Source: Chiua virens (taxonomy: Eukaryota; Basidiomycota; Agaricomycetes; Boletales; Boletaceae). Taken from it: a DNA stretch of 64,000 nucleotides. Location of the stretch: assembly GCA_019787685.1 (NCBI GenBank), contig JAHNUO010000008.1, positions 1,488,001 to 1,552,000 on the forward strand, given 5' to 3'. Both the position numbers and the translations under genes were made by a program. The notes under the pieces are model-generated. The model was not told where the DNA came from. It saw only the letters and a program-made list of their open reading frames with translations, and did not search any database. Positions 34,536-46,766 of this stretch are shown piece after piece. Numbering within the stretch: the stretch's first letter is position 1; each line of letters opens with the position of its first letter.

Positions 34536-37013
34536 TATGCGCTCGAGAAACATGCTTTTTTAGGACAGTGGCACTACATAGTAACAGCTCGATAAATATA
34601 AATATGTGTAAAGACACTCGTCGGTGAGTTTGATTCTTCTCCTACCGTAAATGAGTTCTGTTACTTCTGCAAACGCAACGGGTTCGAGCCTTCGACGTGG
34701 ACTTTGTTGGATGCGGCGACATTTTCTGATGATTTGAGGCGGTCATTTTCATCCGATCGAATATCGTTGGGAGAGCGTCCACGACGGACGTTGTCCTGGA
34801 CGACATCGATGCTGTTGGTTGTGACGAAACGGACGAGGAAAAGGAAGCAACATCGAGGATGAAGCCGACGGATCACGGTGGCATACGTGGTCTTTGTCTT
34901 TCGATGGGTCGCCTGCCAAACCAGGACGCGTTTCCAAGGTCGTGAACGATGGCGAAACACCTGGTTTCCAAGTTACACATGATGCTAGAGGTAGATGAGC
35001 GTGCCGCGTGTGGAGGAACAATAGAATGTGGAATGTGAAACATACCCGCTTTGTTGCTCGTGTGTGGATCAGATGTGCTATAAAACGCGTTACGCCAGCA
35101 GTCTGGTTGAAAGCGCTCGTCTCCCTCAGAGGAACTCCCGCCACAGACGACAGTTAATAACAAGTCGGTCACTCTCCCTTGCCCCCGCTGATCCACAGGT
35201 CTGACCCCTCGTTTCGAGAACTTGATCATGGTTTCTTGCCGAACTCAATCCAATGCCAAACCCATTGCCACCCCAGACTTGGCAAAAATGAATCCAAAGA
35301 CCCTTCGAAATCTCTCCCGACCCGAGCTCCAAAAACTCGCAAAGGTACGCAACAGTAGTCTTCCTTGTAGCGAGACTAACATTGCGTAGGCCAATGCCAT
35401 TAAAGCCAATATGAAAAACGACGAGATGGTCGAACAGCTTTTGGAGTTACAAAGAGTAAATAGGACACGGTGAGTAACGGACAGCTGAAGGCGTTGGAGG
35501 AGCACTGACGCACCATGCAGTCCCATTCACGAAACCCGACAAGACGGCGCATCAGGGAGAAGGACCATTGTAGAAGACCTTCCGCCTTCCTCTCCCCTTC
35601 CTTCATCCCTTCCTCCGTCACCACTCCCCTCATACAAAGAGACGTCGTATGTTCAGCTGAGAGGCGAAGCACCCGTACAGGTCGAAGACTCGAACATCGA
35701 CATGGGTAAGCACCCACTCCAACACCCATCCCTGATCTAACTGGCAGATACAGACATCGCCGAGGCACGTATGCCCCAGCCGATCCAAGTCAGGCCCCAA
35801 TGGCAACACTTGGTGAACCTTCCAAACGACGACACCCAATGGGCGCCACCAGGGAACAAAGATAAAGCTGTGTCGGAAAAAGTCCCAAGGGAAGACCCCA
35901 TGTTGAAGGAGAAGGTCACGGAAGACGATATCAAGGATGTCATCGAGATGTTTGCACAGATATCGGCGAGACACGCTGCCGTCCTGGAAGAACAGCGCAC
36001 GCTTCGCATCCGAGAGGCAGAAATTCGCGAGAGGGGCGAGATGTTGCGGGCGGTGGTCCAATATGAAGCCTACCGACGTGGTCGGCTACAAGAGACAGCC
36101 ACATTCCTGAATGACCACCTTGGTACGAACTGGAAGCACGACTGGATCTTCGATGAGGGCTGGCAAACGTGCATGCGCATAAATGAGTAATGCTTTTTCA
36201 TTCGTGTGCGATGGATGTGAGGACTGACGAGCGATCTAGGCCTGCTCTTGACGGTTCCCAAACTGCGCGTCGCGAAAGGTGAGTGATGTGCCACGCGGTG
36301 AACGATACGTTGGACACTGACATGTTACTTTTTCAGGCGTCGACCCTTGGAAAAGAATACGGAGGCGGTCACGCCCTTGTCACCACTCTTCCCTGATGCA
36401 GGTCCGGCACCGGGGGGACAGTTGTTCCCGCAAAGCGTCGAGCAAGAAGATTCGGAAGAGATTAGAAAAAAACGGGCCACAGAGCTACGAGCCCTTGTTG
36501 AATGGGCGGAAAGTGAACGGGCGAAGCAAAAATAAGCAGGCCAGGATCATGATGATGGTCGAATGCGCAGGCCCAAGCGCCGAGGACTATGGTGCCAACC
36601 ATTGTCCTTTGGTCGAGAGAGCTCTTGTATAGTACTGTGATAAATGTCAACATTTTCTGGGTCTGTGTGAGAGTCAGGAAGAGACGAAACTACATGTTTA
36701 TGAGATGATGCCAGAGTCAATGACCAGAGGCATCGATCAAACGGACTGCCTCGAAAAACTAATTGTCTCCCTAAACTGGACCAGAACGACGGGGTTCTTC
36801 TCTTGGGATACAGATCAAATGTACGAATGGGTTGAGGTTGAGACAGTGAGCAAACCAGCCGAGTCATCAGGCTGGCGACAGTTCAGAACTTTATCGGAAT
36901 CCATGACTAAGCAAATGTGCTCTTCACTATCGACCTGATTCGACCATGGTAACACATTTCCGTTAGTGATGTGGTGTCTTTTTGCCTCTCTTCCTTGTCA
37001 TCTACCCCTCTTC
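34536..37013 (+). repeat. Segment duplicated at 47.7-60.0 kb (copy 1)
   Basis: From about GCGCTCGAGAAACATGC at 34535 to about 37013 the sequence matches three blocks further right: 34536-35130 with 47740-48325; 35145-35240 plus 36200-36285 with 58044-58244; and 36285-37013 with 59128-60010. Copy 1 keeps many CpGs that read TG or CA in copy 2. It contains the SAP-like gene. The 34640-34995 part carries coding-looking patches (YFCKRNGFEPSTWT, DAVGCDETDEEKEA, PAKPGRVSKVV) that do not share one frame here. Confidence 0.8.
35228..36535 (+). CDS. SAP-motif, coiled-coil protein of unknown function
   Basis: Exons 35228-35344, 35390-35469, 35521-35705, 35748-36186, 36240-36278 and 36337-36535 join in frame to 352 residues. 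Residues about 27-62 (LSRPELQKLAKANAIKANMK then EQLLEL) resemble a SAP motif, a small helix pair that in other proteins binds DNA. A Pro/Ser-rich stretch follows, then a long charged helix (about 190-255, EDDIKDVIEMFAQI.. RTLRIREAEIRERGEM) likely to form a coiled coil, and a charged C-terminus (EEIRKKRATELRALVEWAES). I know of similar N-terminal motifs in many Agaricomycete proteins but cannot name a function; chromatin or spindle association would be a guess. It lies inside the duplicated segment, and its copy at 58-59.6 kb has lost the middle exons. Confidence 0.75.
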
Positions 37014-37029
37014 TAGCACTCGACGCAAT

Positions 37030-38893
37030 CTTGAAAACATTGTCAGCAGATGCAAGTACGATGCGAGAACGACTTGAAATGTGTAGACTCGGATGGGGAT
37101 TCAGCAACTCCTTGCCTCACGGCACCTATGTGTCTCCTTTGCCGTGACCTCGGTGCCAGTTCTCATGTTGGTATGTACACCTTTCTATCCCTCTCGCGCT
37201 GCTTGCCATCCCCGGCCTGCCAAGGTTCTTCTCAAAGCTATCCGGAAAACAGGGTGGGATCCAAGTTCATGATTGAGCTCTCACCAAGTCGTACGACGAT
37301 CTCCTTCCCGGTCCTTCCGCGCATTGTCAGGGATGCCAATTCAATATTCAATCACCACTCTCGCACGTCGCCTTGTTCTCCAGCTCGCCTACACTCCCCG
37401 TACGCACCACGTCCAATCCTGTACCATCTGTCAGTGAATACCGCGCGCTCGGTGTCGGATGTGCTCCCGCTATCATTCATCTGTCTCCTTCAGGTTCCAA
37501 GATCAAGAACTCAAGGATGCCCAGGCGAGAGTTCAGACACTCGAGGACGAGCTCGACGAAGCTTGGCGAGAGGCGGAGAAAATGGCAATCGAGTTTGACG
37601 ATCTCGAGCAGGAGGTAGTCGCGAGCGAAGTTGACGAGGCTGAAGAAGACAGAGGCCCGGATCAAGAAGAATTCACCGGCTTAGGCCCATACCTACACCC
37701 AAAACTTGACGTGGATGAAACAGGCACGCTCGGCGATGTCACCATCAACGCCGACATCGGGGTCGTACTCGGTGTCACTGCCACTGCTGTGGCTTCCAAG
37801 GCGACACTCGTGACCTCTCAAGGCAGACCTCCCCAAGGCCATCGACAAGTCGGACACCAAGTCGGTTCGGTCTTTCAAGTCGACCAGGAGTCGACGCTCG
37901 ACACGCGACGGACCCAGTCACGCCTCGCGCGTGTCTGCTGCCCGCACACGCAGTCGCACAGCATCCAATGCGAGCCTACGGCTGCCCAAGGCCGTGCGTG
38001 CGGCAGCATCTGCGTATTCGCCGATCGACGCACCACCTATCCCTGCACTTCCCCATCCTGATGTCCCAGATCTCTCCTTTTTGGACATGGAAAGCATCAT
38101 TACTCAGGACCGCCCTCGAACACACAACCCTCCACAATGTCTGTATCGTATCGTTTCTTTTACACACACATACTGACCTCCTTCCAGACTCTGGACCTCA
38201 ACCAACACTCGGCCTCCTCACCCCACCGCATTCAGCCGGCCTCCCACCCACGCGCGTCCCATCCATCTGGCTCGAAACAGACGGCGGCAACAGCACCCGC
38301 CTAAATGGCCTCGACCGCACTCACTCCCTCCAAATATTCTCCTCCCTCATGACACGCACACCCCGCAGAACCCGCCGCTCCAACCTGCTTATGAGCCTCA
38401 AAGGTGCCGACCGCGGCTCCGACGCCGGCTCGCCCATCGACGGCTCCGGCTCCGGGACGTTGAGTCTCGGCGCGGGCCCGGCCTCGCCCACGTCGACGAT
38501 TGACAATGACATGACCGTTCGCCCGTATCGTTGCCGACGGACGCGGCGCATTTCAGGGGCGAGAGCGTGACATCGTCGACGGGGAGCGAGAGTGTGGTGA
38601 TCGGGAACGGCGGGACACGACCCGGCTCGGCGGGGGCGTGTTTGACGACGACGACGCAGACGAGGACGCCGCTGTCGGTGGGGACACCGCGTCGGTCGCT
38701 CCTAAGCTGTGCGAGTTCGGTGATACTGAGACGGTTGTCGCAGGAGACGACGGGGAGTGGACGATCGACGGGGAGTAAACAGCCGTTGTCGCCGTCGAAG
38801 TCGCGGGAGGCGATGCGGATGAGTGGGCGGTGGCGCGATGGGAAGGTGATGTTGATCGGGTCGCCGCACATCGAGGTGTCGGAGGTGCCGTGA
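37030..38893 (+). CDS. Coiled-coil and Ser/Arg-rich protein, boundaries uncertain
   Basis: Unrecognised. Coding patches in order on the plus strand: LDAILKTLSADASTMRERLE (about 37021-37080); a coiled coil DAQARVQTLEDELDEAWREA followed by acidic residues (about 37495-37650); a basic Ser/Arg-rich stretch KSVRSFKSTRSRRSTRDG (about 37860-37915) leading to PALPHPDVPDLSFLDMES (about 38045-38090); then, after an intron ending at 38187, PTLGLLTPPHSAGLPP and GADRGSDAGSPIDG; and a final part SPSKSREAMRMSGRWRDG ending at a TGA at 38893. Near 38525 the reading frame changes by two bases with no possible intron, so either a small insertion or a sequence error is present. It follows the SAP-like gene on the same strand; a fused single gene is possible but not supported. 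Confidence 0.5.
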
Positions 38894-40108
38894 GTGGTGC
38901 ACGTCCTGTTTGTTTCTTTTCTTTTCAGTGTTCTTTGATCCATGTCGCTGCGGCTTGCTTTCGTTCCTTGCCTTGCTTTTTTCGTTCGTCATTCGTTCGT
39001 ATACGCTATTCACGCACATCTAGGGAGTCATAGAACACTTCTGGAAAATCCGATCATTACGTATAATCTGCTACTATCCTGTACATATATCCTGTTGTCT
39101 CTTCGTTGACGCGACGACGCAACATGCATATAATCGTCTCATTCATCACCGTATCGTGGGCGTGGGTGAGCGAATACGGACTCTGCCAGTCCACGCGTGA
39201 ATTGAATACTGAGCGATCCACATCCGCATTGGACTTGGACTCATTTTCATCGTTCACCTCAACGCAACAATTGCTCTTTTCTAATCTAGGTTTGCATACT
39301 GCTAGTGAGTCCAGTCTTTGTGCGGGAGCGCTAACTACATTGTAGATTTATCCTTCGGCGCTGATTGTCTCATCTAGACACGAATGCACTCGAATTTGAA
39401 GCATCGATGAAATCACCCGCTCAAAGGCTTGGGGTATCTCAGGTCTTCAGCCTCTACCAGTGATCTCGACTATCGGATATCAAAGCCACGGTCATTGACG
39501 AGGTCAATGTTGACCCTCTCGAATACGAGCAGGATCGAGCATCCACTTTGGCTGTTCGCAATTGTGCATCAACACGATCTTCTTTCAAAGTACTGTCCGC
39601 GCGTTGGGTCCGGACTGGACTGGAGGTGCGCGACTGCGAAGAGTGTGTAAACGTCGTGTCGTGTGGGAAAAAGGTACCGTAAATAGTAAATTAGGATTGT
39701 AGCTGTAGCAATATCAACATGGAGAACGATGGTGACCTTGGTGACATAATGCTTATGCTGACTGCTAGTCACGATTATTATGGTGTAAGTCGGTTTGTAC
39801 CTTGAATATGAACTACTTGGTACTGTGGCCTTGAGGTATCACTGGTTCAGGGCCGGTTTCTATACCAGAGTCAGGTCTCGATTCGGGGTGTCTGACCGAC
39901 CGCTACATTCAGGTTTCGCACTGAAGAGTCATGTATCCTTATTTCAGTGATGTTTTCTGTAGTAGTCACTTGCTATACATAACCTTAGATGTCGAAATGT
40001 TGAAGTCACTGAAGAAATATCGACTATCGTTGTTCAACTTGTTGTGGGTTGTTGACGCCGGTACCTTGACTCATATTATCACTGGCAGTCGACACCGAAC
40101 GAACAACG
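38894..40108. other. 1.2-kb stretch without a recognisable gene
   Basis: Only short frames without features. It is the last CpG-normal intergenic region before the repeat island and should hold the promoter of the G-domain gene. Confidence 0.4.
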
Positions 40109-43100
40109 ATGAAAGTGTTCACTCGCCTCCCATTCACTCGCTCCAAAGCTCCCGCAGACGTCCCTGGAGAAGTGCTTGGAGAATCCCCCGGTGATGTTCC
40201 CGCAGAATCTACTACCATACAGATCGACAGCATCAGAGAGAAATTCGGACGTTTCAGAATCCTTATCATTGGCCGTGCCAACGCTGGGAAAACTACGATA
40301 CTCAAGCAGATCTGTAACTCTACAGAAGATCCAGAGGTCTACGATGGAAATGGGAAGAAGGTATGCCAATTCTTTACGAGACGTGGACATGGGACACTGA
40401 TGGTCTGCGATCAGGTCGATCTAGCACAGATCGAGGGAACCACGGATGTAAGTTCCACAGGCACAGTTCCGTGACTGTGATCTCGTTATCAGTAACATTC
40501 AACTAACACATCTCTAGCGCGGAATTCATAATATCGAGAATGAATTGGTCTTTCGAAGCAATCCGAATTTCATTTTTCACGACTCGCAGGGCTTCGAAGC
40601 TGGAAGTATAGAAGAATTCGAGAAAATGAAGGACTTTGTTTCGGACCGCGCGAATACAACATTCCTGAAGAAGCGTATCCATGCCATATGGTAATCGTAA
40701 CCAGAAACAGCAGCACATACCAACAATGACGTGTTATCGAATAGGTACTGTATTCCTATGGATCAATACCACCGGGCAGTCTTGGCTGCCGAGGAAAAGT
40801 TTTTTGATGAGTGTGACACCGGAAATGGTAAACATTCCTCAACTATAATGACAACTTGTTCATTTTTCATGTTTGTTTGCAGTGCCTGTTGTACTTGTGC
40901 TCACGAAATGTGATGCACTTCTGCTGCAAGGGCTTGCAGCCTTAACACCAGAGGAGCACAAGCTACCCCGAGAGGAAAGACTTGTGAGGGGACAGCAAAA
41001 TGCTGAGAGCATGCTGAAGAATAATCCTGTATGGGGAAAGGTAAAGAGCATGAAGTATAAACCAACAGCAAAGGTGGAGTTAAGGGGTATGTATATAAAC
41101 TTTCTTTTAACATGACATGTAAACTGATGTCATGCATAAAGACTTGGACAAGTCTGATGAGGGGTGTCAACTTCTCATTGAAATGACTGTGAGGGCCCTA
41201 GATGAAGAAGCCCTGCAAATGCTACTTCTGACTACACAACACACAAATATCATGCTCTGCATTGAATTTGCCATGGAAAGGTAATTAGATGAAGTGTACA
41301 TCCTTTTAAGCATACCTGTTAACATGTTTTATAGGATTTTGATACCTCTCATAGAGCATAAACATAGGGTGAATGAGTCACTGACTAGTGCTCAACAGCA
41401 GTCCATGAGGGCAGGAATTGCATCATGGTTTCCACATGTTGAGGTAAGCAAGCTTATATATACTATAAGTTAATAGTCATTGTAACAAGATCTAATTCAT
41501 GTCTTTGTGTTTATAGAGAGTAAGTACTTTGATTGTAAATGGGGTTTCAGAAGGATGCTGATCCATGCCCCTCTGTCTTGCCCTTGTGTTCTCATTCATA
41601 GGGAGTAAGTGCTCTGATTGTGAATGGGGTTTCAGAAGGATGCTGATCCATGCCCCTCTGTCTTGCCCTTGTGTTCTCATTCATAGGGAGTAAGTGCTCT
41701 GATTGTGAATGGGGTTTCAGAAGGATGCTGATCCATGCCCCTCTGTCTTGCCCTTGTGCTCTCATTCATAGGATGTAAGTGCTCTGATTGTGAATGGGGT
41801 TTCAGAAGGATGCTGATCCATGCCCCTCTGTCTTGCCCTTGTCCTCTCATTCATAGTATGTAAGTGCTCTGGTTGTGAATGGGGTTTCAGAGGGATGCTG
41901 ATCCATGCCCCTCTGTCTTGCCCTTGTGCTCTCATTCATAGTGAGTAAGTGCTCTGATTGTGAATGGGGTTTCAGAAGGATGCTGATCCATGCCCCTCTG
42001 TCTTGCCCTTGTGCTCTCATTCATAGTATGTAAGTGCTCTGATTGTGAATGGGGTTTCAGAAGGATGCTGATGCATGCCCCTCTGTCTTGCCCTTGTGCT
42101 CTCATTCATAGGGAGTAAGTGCTCTGATTATGAATGGGGTTTCAGAAGGATGCTGATCCATGCCCTCTGTCTTGCCCTTGTGCTCTCATTCATAGTATGT
42201 AAGTGCTCTGATTGTGAATGGGGTTTCAGAAGGATGCTGATCCATGCCCTCTGTCTTGCCCTTGTCCTCTCATTCATAGTATGTAAGTGCTCTGATTGTG
42301 AATGGGGTTTCAGAAGGATGCTGATGCATACCCCTCTGTCTTGCCCTTGTGCTCTCATTCATAGTATGTAAGTGCTCTGATTGTGAATGGGGTTTCAGAA
42401 GGATGCTGATCCATGCCCCTCTGTCTTGCCCTTGTCCTCTCATTCATAGGATGTAAGTGCTCTGGTTGTGAATGGGGTTTCAGAAGGATGCTGATCCATG
42501 CCCTCTGTCTTGCCCTTGTGTTCTCATTCATAGGATGTAAGTGCTCTGATTGTGAATGGGGTTTCAAAAGGATGCTGATTCATGCCCCTCTGTCTTGCCC
42601 TTGTGCTCTCATTCATAGGGAGTAAGTGCTCTGATTGTGAATGGGGTTTCAGAGGGATGCTCATGCATGCCCCTCTGTCTTGCCCCTGTGCTCTCATTCA
42701 TAGGGAGTAAGTGCTCTGATTGTGAATGGGGTTTCAGAGGGATACTGATGCATGCCCCTTTGTCTTGCCCTTGTCCTCTCATTCATAGCGAGTAAGTGCT
42801 ATGATTGTGAATGGGGTTTCAGAGGGATGCTGATCCATGCCCCTCTGTCTTGCCCTTGTGCTCTCATTCATAGGGAGTAAGTGCTCTGATTGTGAATGGG
42901 GTTTCAGAAGGATGCTGATGCATGCCCCTCTGTTTTGCCCTTGTGCTCTCATTCATAGGATGTAAGTGCTCTGATTGTGAATGGGGTTTCAGAAGGATGC
43001 TGATCCATGCCCCTCTGTCTTGCCCTTGTGCTCTCATTCATAGGATGTAAGTGCTCTGATTGTGAATGGGGTTTCAGAAGAATACTGATCCATGCCCCTC

Positions 43101-44512
43101 TGTCTTGCCCTTGTGCTCTCATTCATAGTATGTAAGTGCTCTGATTGTGAATGGGGTTTCAGAAGGATGCTGATCCATGCCCCTCTGTCTTGCCCCTGTC
43201 CTCTCATTCATAGTATGTAAGTGCTCTGATTGTGAATGGGGTTTCAGAGAGATGCTGATGCATGCCCCTCTGTCTTGCCCTTGTGCTCTCATTCATAGTA
43301 TGTAAGTGCTCTGATTGTGAATGGGGTTCAGAGAGATGCTGATGCATGCCCCTCTGTCTTGCCCTTGTGCTCTCATTCATAGTATGTAAGTGCTCTGATT
43401 GTGAATGGGGTTTCAGAAGGATGCTGATGCATGCCCCTCTGTCTTGCCCTTGTCCTCCCATTCATAGGGAGTAAGTGCTCTGATTGTGAATGGGATTTCA
43501 GAAGGATGCTGATGCATGCCCCTCTGTCTTGCCCTTGTCCTCTTATTCATAGCATGTAAGTGCTCTGATTGTGAATGGGGTTTCAGAGGGATGCTGATTC
43601 ATGCCCCTCTGTCTTGCCCTTGTGCTCTCATTCATAGTATGTAAGTGCTCTGATTGTGAATGGGGTTTCAGAAGGATGCTGATCCATGCCCCTCTATCTT
43701 GCCCTTGTCCTCTTATTTGTAGTTTGTAGGCAATCTTTCATTGACTTTACTTCCTAAGCATACTAATATTTCTGCACTTAGGATGTGAGCTTTCATATTC
43801 ACACTTAAGAACCTGGAATTTTTTAACATTTTCTTTTTTATCCATTTTAATTGTTTAGCAGGTATGAGTCAATTTATTTCATTTTCCCCTCATTTTGACT
43901 TATTCTTTCCTAGGAGGTTTGTAATATTTGTATACTTCACCATACAAATGATAACATTAAATCTGTAGATATTGGCATCTTCAAGAGTATGTTAATTCTT
44001 TCTTTCTTGTTATCCTGCCATTTTACTCAATTTATATTTAAATTAGCATGTAGATTCTTCAGCTATAGTACCATACTCCACATCTATTGTGAGTATATTG
44101 ACTCCATTATTATTTTTATCTCATATGATATACTTCAGTTCTCAAAGAAAAGCACTCTATTGAGCAAAGCACTTCATTCTGGGATTGGTTTGTTTTTAAT
44201 CACATTCAGTGATTACACTCATTGTTATTTGTAGGTTATGCTATCATTCTAGAACATTCCTTCTTTCTACACCAACAGGGTGTTGAGAATCCACTCAGAG
44301 TGGCTAACAAACTTTACACATCCTCTGGCACAATCAATGCTGTCAAGAAAGCAATCTCTGAGCTCATTTCTGAATATGACTTTGAAGATCATAAGGAAAT
44401 GAAACAGCATATCATGCATGTCATATCTCAGAATCTGATTTGTAAGTTATCAGTCTTCTTGAACCTTCTAACATGTTTTCAAAATTTTATAGCTACAAAC
44501 ATCAGAAAGTGA
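40109..44512 (+). CDS. G-domain (GTPase-like) protein with intron-array insertion
   Basis: Exons 40109-40360, 40415-40447, 40518-40690, 40745-40827, 40883-41086, 41142-41280 and 41335-41443 give 331 codons ending in phase 0 (..IASWFPHVE). The G motifs are G1 GRANAGKTT (near residue 55), G3 DSQGFE and G4 TKCD. This matches the single-domain GTPase-like proteins, related to the AIG1/MMR_HSR1 group, that are numerous in Agaricomycetes. Their biology is unknown. After the intron array (41444-43913) the frame resumes at 43914-43986 (EVCNICILHHTND..), 44235-44441 (VENPLRVANKLYTSSGT..) and 44493-44512 with TGA. A longer 3' end is possible, because TCSTTKTSFSISTPTQHESD (up to 44897) also looks coding. 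CpG content falls sharply from about 41.0 kb on, yet no stop appears in these exons, which suggests that the gene is or was recently under selection. Confidence 0.72.
41520..43725 (+). repeat. Tandem array: 26 copies of an 85-bp intron-like unit
   Basis: Period 85 (a few units 84). Each unit begins GTAAGT, has a CTGAT branch-site-like word in GGATGCTGATC about 40 nt before its end, then a pyrimidine-rich run and ends CATTCATAG. Neighbouring units are separated by exactly three bases: AGA, GGA, GAT, TAT, TGA, CGA, CAT or TTT. Units differ by scattered substitutions such as CCATGCC/GCATGCC and GTGCTCTC/GTCCTCTC, which often appear in neighbouring copies and so indicate spread by unequal exchange. 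The array lies in phase 0 inside the G-domain gene. To its right three unrelated introns (43726-43781, 43785-43858 and 43862-43913) continue the same AG-NNN-GT pattern with GAT and CAG. Confidence 0.95.
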
Positions 44513-46766
44513 ACTACTATGCACAATGCTACAAGGTCTGCAATGTGCTTGTGTTAGATTTTCTTTCTTTTGCCACAACCTCTTTTCTTTGCTTTTGCTA
44601 CTTCCTTTAAAGGACCTGTTCTACTTATCTGTGTTTGCTATGGGGTCCTGCTTACACAACCCTTGTTGACTCACTCAATCCCACTGTATTCAATCATGGG
44701 ACTTGTATTTTACATATTCTGTCCCTGTTTCTGTCAATTTCTATTTCCTGAAGTATGTACATACTGGAATTATTGTGGACTGTCACAAGACTTGTTCAAC
44801 AACAAAGACATCCTTCAGTATCAGTACTCCTACACAACATGAGAGTGATGAAACAATCCAAATGAGACAAGATACATCTACAGTAAAGGTGCCCTGATTG
44901 TTCATCCCAGTTGTTAGAATAATTGAAAATGGAAAGACATACTTATGTAGCATGTGCATCCTGCCATTTCAATGCAAGTGTTACTTCTTTGTCCTTGTCT
45001 TCATCCTTTTCAGGAATGTATTGCACAGGAATCTTCTTTGTCAACCTATGTCCAGCTGAGACCAGCTCAGTCCCCATGATCTCACAACAAAACTGCACAG
45101 CCAAGGACACTTATGCAACCCTCTTTGGAAGCACCTTGATGGTACCACATGATCCTCAGGCAGCTTGCCATGATCCTTGTCCAACCCATTTACCCTCTGT
45201 CATCTAGCAGTCCATATCAGTCACTCAATTCTCAAGGCAGATGAAAGGAGACACTTGTTTTCCTTGGCCCTGTCCTTGCCTTTGGCATCCCTTTATGCTC
45301 TGCTGCACTAATGACCATTCAAGTCTTGGTCATTATGCTCTCCAATTACCTACCCCCCTACTTCCTGATTAGCATTTCCATTGCTGTGCATAACAACCAT
45401 TCACATGCACTGTTTCCACTCTCTCATCCTCAGCATCTCAATTTCCTCCCTGTTCAACTGAGACAACAGTATCATATCATCCAAGAATCATGATTTGAAC
45501 AACTTGCCCAGCTGCTTGAGTTGTCCACACTCTTGGACAGCTTCTCTCTGAGTATTTCTTACTGATTGCCACATCAAATTTTCTGAGTGCATTGTGTGCA
45601 GACATTGAGGGTTGGTCAATGCTGGGGCAATAAAGTGTCAAGATATGTAGAGGGACCACAGTCATGGAACCAAAAATCAGAAGTATCAGTGCTCACAATT
45701 CAGCAATTCAAGACACTGTTCATCTCACCTGGCACATCCACTGCTGGTTGGTGCTCAACAAAGAACAATATACAGGGAAGAAATTTGCCAGATACTGTCT
45801 CAACTCCTGATTCTTGGTTGTATCAAGCAAGAGACAAGCTGTGACAAGGCTCTTCAACACCAGTCATACAATGTCACTGATCCCAGAACAAATAGTGGCA
45901 GTGAAAGTACAGTCATCAGAAATCATGCATACCAAGATGAGTATGGAGAACCCAATGCACAAAAAGGCTTGAACCTTTTCAGATTCTTCCCCATTGAGTC
46001 TGTAGCAGAAACTCAATGACTCATTTGCCCTAGTCATCAACAAAGGTGTCAGTACACCATGACTAACAACAAAGGTAAAATGCATCAAACAGAACATACC
46101 ACAACTGCACCCTGCCCAGGGACTTTGTGCACTGTGAAGATGTAGAAAATGACTTGAAGCATGCACGTCTTGAGTGCTTCAGGGGAAGATCAGACTTGTG
46201 TAATGAAGAGCTAAAAGAAGGTAAGGGCCATTCGCTAGTGATGTACACATCAGTGGTGTTTGATAAGTGTAAGTGCCATCATACATACATGTGTGATGAG
46301 AAAACACAACCCAAGGCACATGAGGCCTTCTTCACAGAGTGTGAGCTTGCGCTTGATGGCCGGAATGATCAATTCACCCAAGATCCCTTCCAGTGTCATC
46401 TATAAGTGACCCTCTCAGGGCAGATAAATTGACTTATGCCATTCACATGCTCCAACATCCCAATGCAAAGAGACAAGCACCAAAGATTGGCAAGTGCATT
46501 TGCTCGTGCCTGTTCTTCAGGCCAAGTTCCTTCAAGTTGGGAGCTTTTGGCACTGTGCATACTCTGATGGTACTGGTACTTGGGCTGGCACCATCTTCAT
46601 TGCCATCTGCTCCATCTCCATCTCCATCTTCCCTGGCATCCTTGCCTTTCTCTCTCCTTAGTACATGAGCTGAAACATTTTCGCCAACTGATCGGATCTG
46701 TCCACGCAGTTGAGGTTCACTGCGAGTTTGATATCTCCATGTCATGACTTGTGATGACGAACACGG
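44513..46766 (-). pseudogene. CpG-depleted region with decayed minus-strand coding sequence
   Basis: The minus strand at about 45660-45370 reads one continuous protein-like frame (NALRKFDVAISKKYSERSC.. then WTTQAAGQVVQIM, VVSVEQGGN, VETVHVNGCYAQQW) broken by TGA or TAA at places where CGA or CAA would restore an amino acid. That is the mark of C-to-T change. A patch on the same strand at about 46740-46440 (GKDAREDGDGDGADGNEDG, CTVPKAPNLKELGLKNRHEQ) may be another part of it. I do not recognise the protein; a transposon-encoded or repeat-family gene is likely given the setting. The first 390 bases may instead be the 3' end of the G-domain gene. Confidence 0.45.

Noticed and set aside
31075..36535. 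Secondary-metabolite cluster around the P450
   Set aside because: No backbone enzyme, transporter or regulator is found beside it; the DGAT2 and SAP-like neighbours do not suggest a pathway.
41520..43725. CRISPR-like or coding reading of the tandem array
   Set aside because: The units are contiguous with only 3-nt spacers and no unique spacer sequence, and the genome is eukaryotic. The open frames seen on both strands are products of the 85-bp repeat (85 is not a multiple of 3, so frames drift and stop) and are not protein genes.
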